This document shows, piece by piece, positions 5,181-5,922 of a stretch of DNA of 5,922 bases (within the stretch, counting starts at the first letter, position 1; every line of letters starts with the position of its first letter). This DNA is from an uncultured Clostridia bacterium (GTDB lineage: Bacteria; Bacillota_A; Clostridia; TANB77; CAG-508), in the NCBI GenBank assembly GCA_947588915.1, contig CANPZA010000095.1, positions 1 to 5,922 of the forward strand, written 5' to 3'. The translations under genes and the position numbers were made by a program. The notes under the pieces are model-generated. The model saw only the letters and a program-made list of their open reading frames with translations. It searched no databases and was not told the DNA's origin.

Positions 5181-5256
5181 CTTATGTACTCATCTCATAA
5201 ATCTACACCTTTATTATACCATATTTTAAGTATTTTTTCAACTTGCAAAGTAATCC
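5181..5256 (-). repeat. Promoter-leader repeat, copy 2 (upstream of the membrane protein gene)
   Basis: Partner of 2682-2757, in the same orientation and position relative to its gene. The leader inverted repeat TTATG-N9-CATAA is at 5182-5200. Both copies end about 10-17 bases upstream of an AGGAG-type site, and the sequence then diverges into unrelated genes. Either a shared regulatory unit has been kept, or this is one edge of a larger duplication. Confidence 0.9.
5213..5241 (-). promoter_or_regulatory. SigA-type promoter of the membrane protein gene
   Basis: On the minus strand TTGAAA (5241-5236) and TATAAT (5218-5213) are 17 bp apart, with TGG directly before the -10 (extended -10). Start expected near 5206, giving a leader of about 41 nt. 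It lies about 20 bp downstream of the terminator of the ClpX-like gene, so this gene is an independent unit. Confidence 0.87.
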
Positions 5257-5262
5257 ATACAT

Positions 5263-5304
5263 AAAAAGTACCTTATAGATTATTATTATCTATAAGGCAC
5301 TTTT
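5263..5304 (-). terminator. Strong terminator after the ClpX-like gene
   Basis: A 17-bp stem (5264-5280 with 5288-5304, one G-U pair) around a 7-nt loop TATTATT region, with a T run at the end on the minus strand (about five T's). The A/T-rich flanks on both sides would let it work in either direction. It starts 18 nt after the TAG stop at 5322. Confidence 0.92.
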
Positions 5305-5321
5305 AAAATCAATTATGACAA

Positions 5322-5922
5322 CTAAGACAATGTATACTTAGTATTATCATGCACAATATCTAAATCTAAAGTGCATTTTCTGAATTTATAAGGATTTGCA
5401 AGAATATCATATATAATATTCTCAAAAATAAAGTTTACAGTATTACTAAGTTCTCTTGCTCCTGTGTCAAGTTCAAGTGATTTTTCTGCAATACTCTCAA
5501 ACAGTTTTCCATCATAAGATAAAGATACTCCTCTTTTTCTTAATTCAGCTTGATACCTTCTAAATATAGATAGATTTGATGTTTTTAATATCAATTTTAA
5601 GTCTTGTTTAGTAAGCTTATTCATTTCTATTATAGTATCTATTCTACCTACAAATTCTTCTGGCATACCATACTCAACTAAGTCTTTTTTAATATATCTT
5701 GATGATTGGCTTTTTCTAATTGCACTATTTACTGAGGTAAAGCCTAATGGATTAGTATTTAATCTTTTTTCTCTGATTTTTTCTAATCCTGAAAAGGCAC
5801 CTAAGAAAATTACAATAATATTTTTAGTATTGAAATTTATCTCTTTTTCCGAAAACGGATCCATCTGAATTTTTATTGTTGTTCCCTCAATTATTTTGAG
5901 TAAACTCTTAAGCACTGCTGTG
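5322..5922 (-). CDS. ClpX-like AAA+ unfoldase, C-terminal part (5' end outside the window)
   Basis: C-terminal 199 residues of a Clp/Hsp100 ATPase resembling ClpX. The frame stays open to the edge (T-A-V-L-K-S-L-L...). The GTG at 5915-5913 is an internal valine, not a start; numbering below takes it as 1. LLKIIEGT (5-12) matches the ClpX stretch after Walker B; Walker A and B are outside. IIVIFLGAFSGLEKI (33-47) is the sensor-1 strand with the ClpX GAFAGL pattern. EEFVGRID (86-93) holds the arginine finger Arg91, and TGAREL (151-156) is sensor 2 with Arg154. PLGF (56-59) sits where ClpX has its IGF ClpP-docking loop. The segment between LLKIIEGT and sensor 1 (residues 13-31) lacks the GGRKH of the ClpX substrate pore loop. 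It is therefore probably not the housekeeping ClpX but a divergent relative. Ends in a strong terminator. Confidence 0.88.
   Translation of the reverse strand, partial: TAVLKSLLKIIEGTTIKIQMDPFSEKEINFNTKNIIVIFLGAFSGLEKIREKRLNTNPLGFTSVNSAIRKSQSSRYIKKDLVEYGMPEEFVGRIDTIIEMNKLTKQDLKLILKTSNLSIFRRYQAELRKRGVSLSYDGKLFESIAEKSLELDTGARELSNTVNFIFENIIYDILANPYKFRKCTLDLDIVHDNTKYTLS

Noticed and set aside
5913..5915. GTG as the start codon of the ClpX-like protein
   Set aside because: The frame remains open to the window edge and the residues before and after match the inside of the ClpX AAA+ domain. A start here would lack the Walker motifs.

Overview
The window reads as chromosomal DNA from a low-GC Gram-positive bacterium (Bacillota, probably Clostridia). 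It is very AT-rich, has strong AGGAGG-type ribosome binding sites and consensus SigA promoters, and uses TAA, TAG and TGA as stops, so the standard bacterial code applies. Every supported gene lies on the minus strand, so the window is transcribed from right to left.

From right to left (order of transcription): (1) 5922-5322, the C-terminal part of a ClpX-like AAA+ unfoldase whose N-terminus is outside the window, closed by a strong hairpin terminator; (2) 5164-4433, a membrane-anchored extracytoplasmic protein with its own promoter and terminator; (3) 4303-3803 and 3825-2854, an ECF sigma factor overlapped by its membrane anti-sigma factor, followed by a weak terminator; (4) 2670-1624, an HD-domain phosphohydrolase with a promoter and leader nearly identical to those of gene 2; (5) 1623-1541, the wreck of a second copy of the anti-sigma gene; (6) 1464-1066, an IscR-like Rrf2 regulator; (7) 967-1, a NifS-type cysteine desulfurase cut by the window edge three codons before its predicted catalytic cysteine.

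Two stories stand out. First, the Rrf2 regulator and nifS share a 24-bp operator (20 of 24 positions identical) placed on the SigA core promoter of each gene. This is direct sequence support for an autoregulated Fe-S or cysteine-sulfur circuit. Second, the middle of the window carries traces of a block duplication. The promoter-leader of the membrane-protein/sigma/anti-sigma block recurs upstream of the HD gene, and pieces of the anti-sigma gene recur directly after the HD stop codon. The HD gene therefore sits between the two outer ends of what looks like a second, gutted copy of that block.

The membrane protein and the anti-sigma factor also share a C-terminal sequence signature (IDxQTGL, then VTDxDVxxPDLSxY). 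This suggests a sigma-factor module with two related extracytoplasmic domains, only one of them linked to a zinc-finger sigma-binding domain. No CRISPR array, tRNA, rRNA or recognisable mobile element was seen, and no gene-free stretch exceeds 300 bases.
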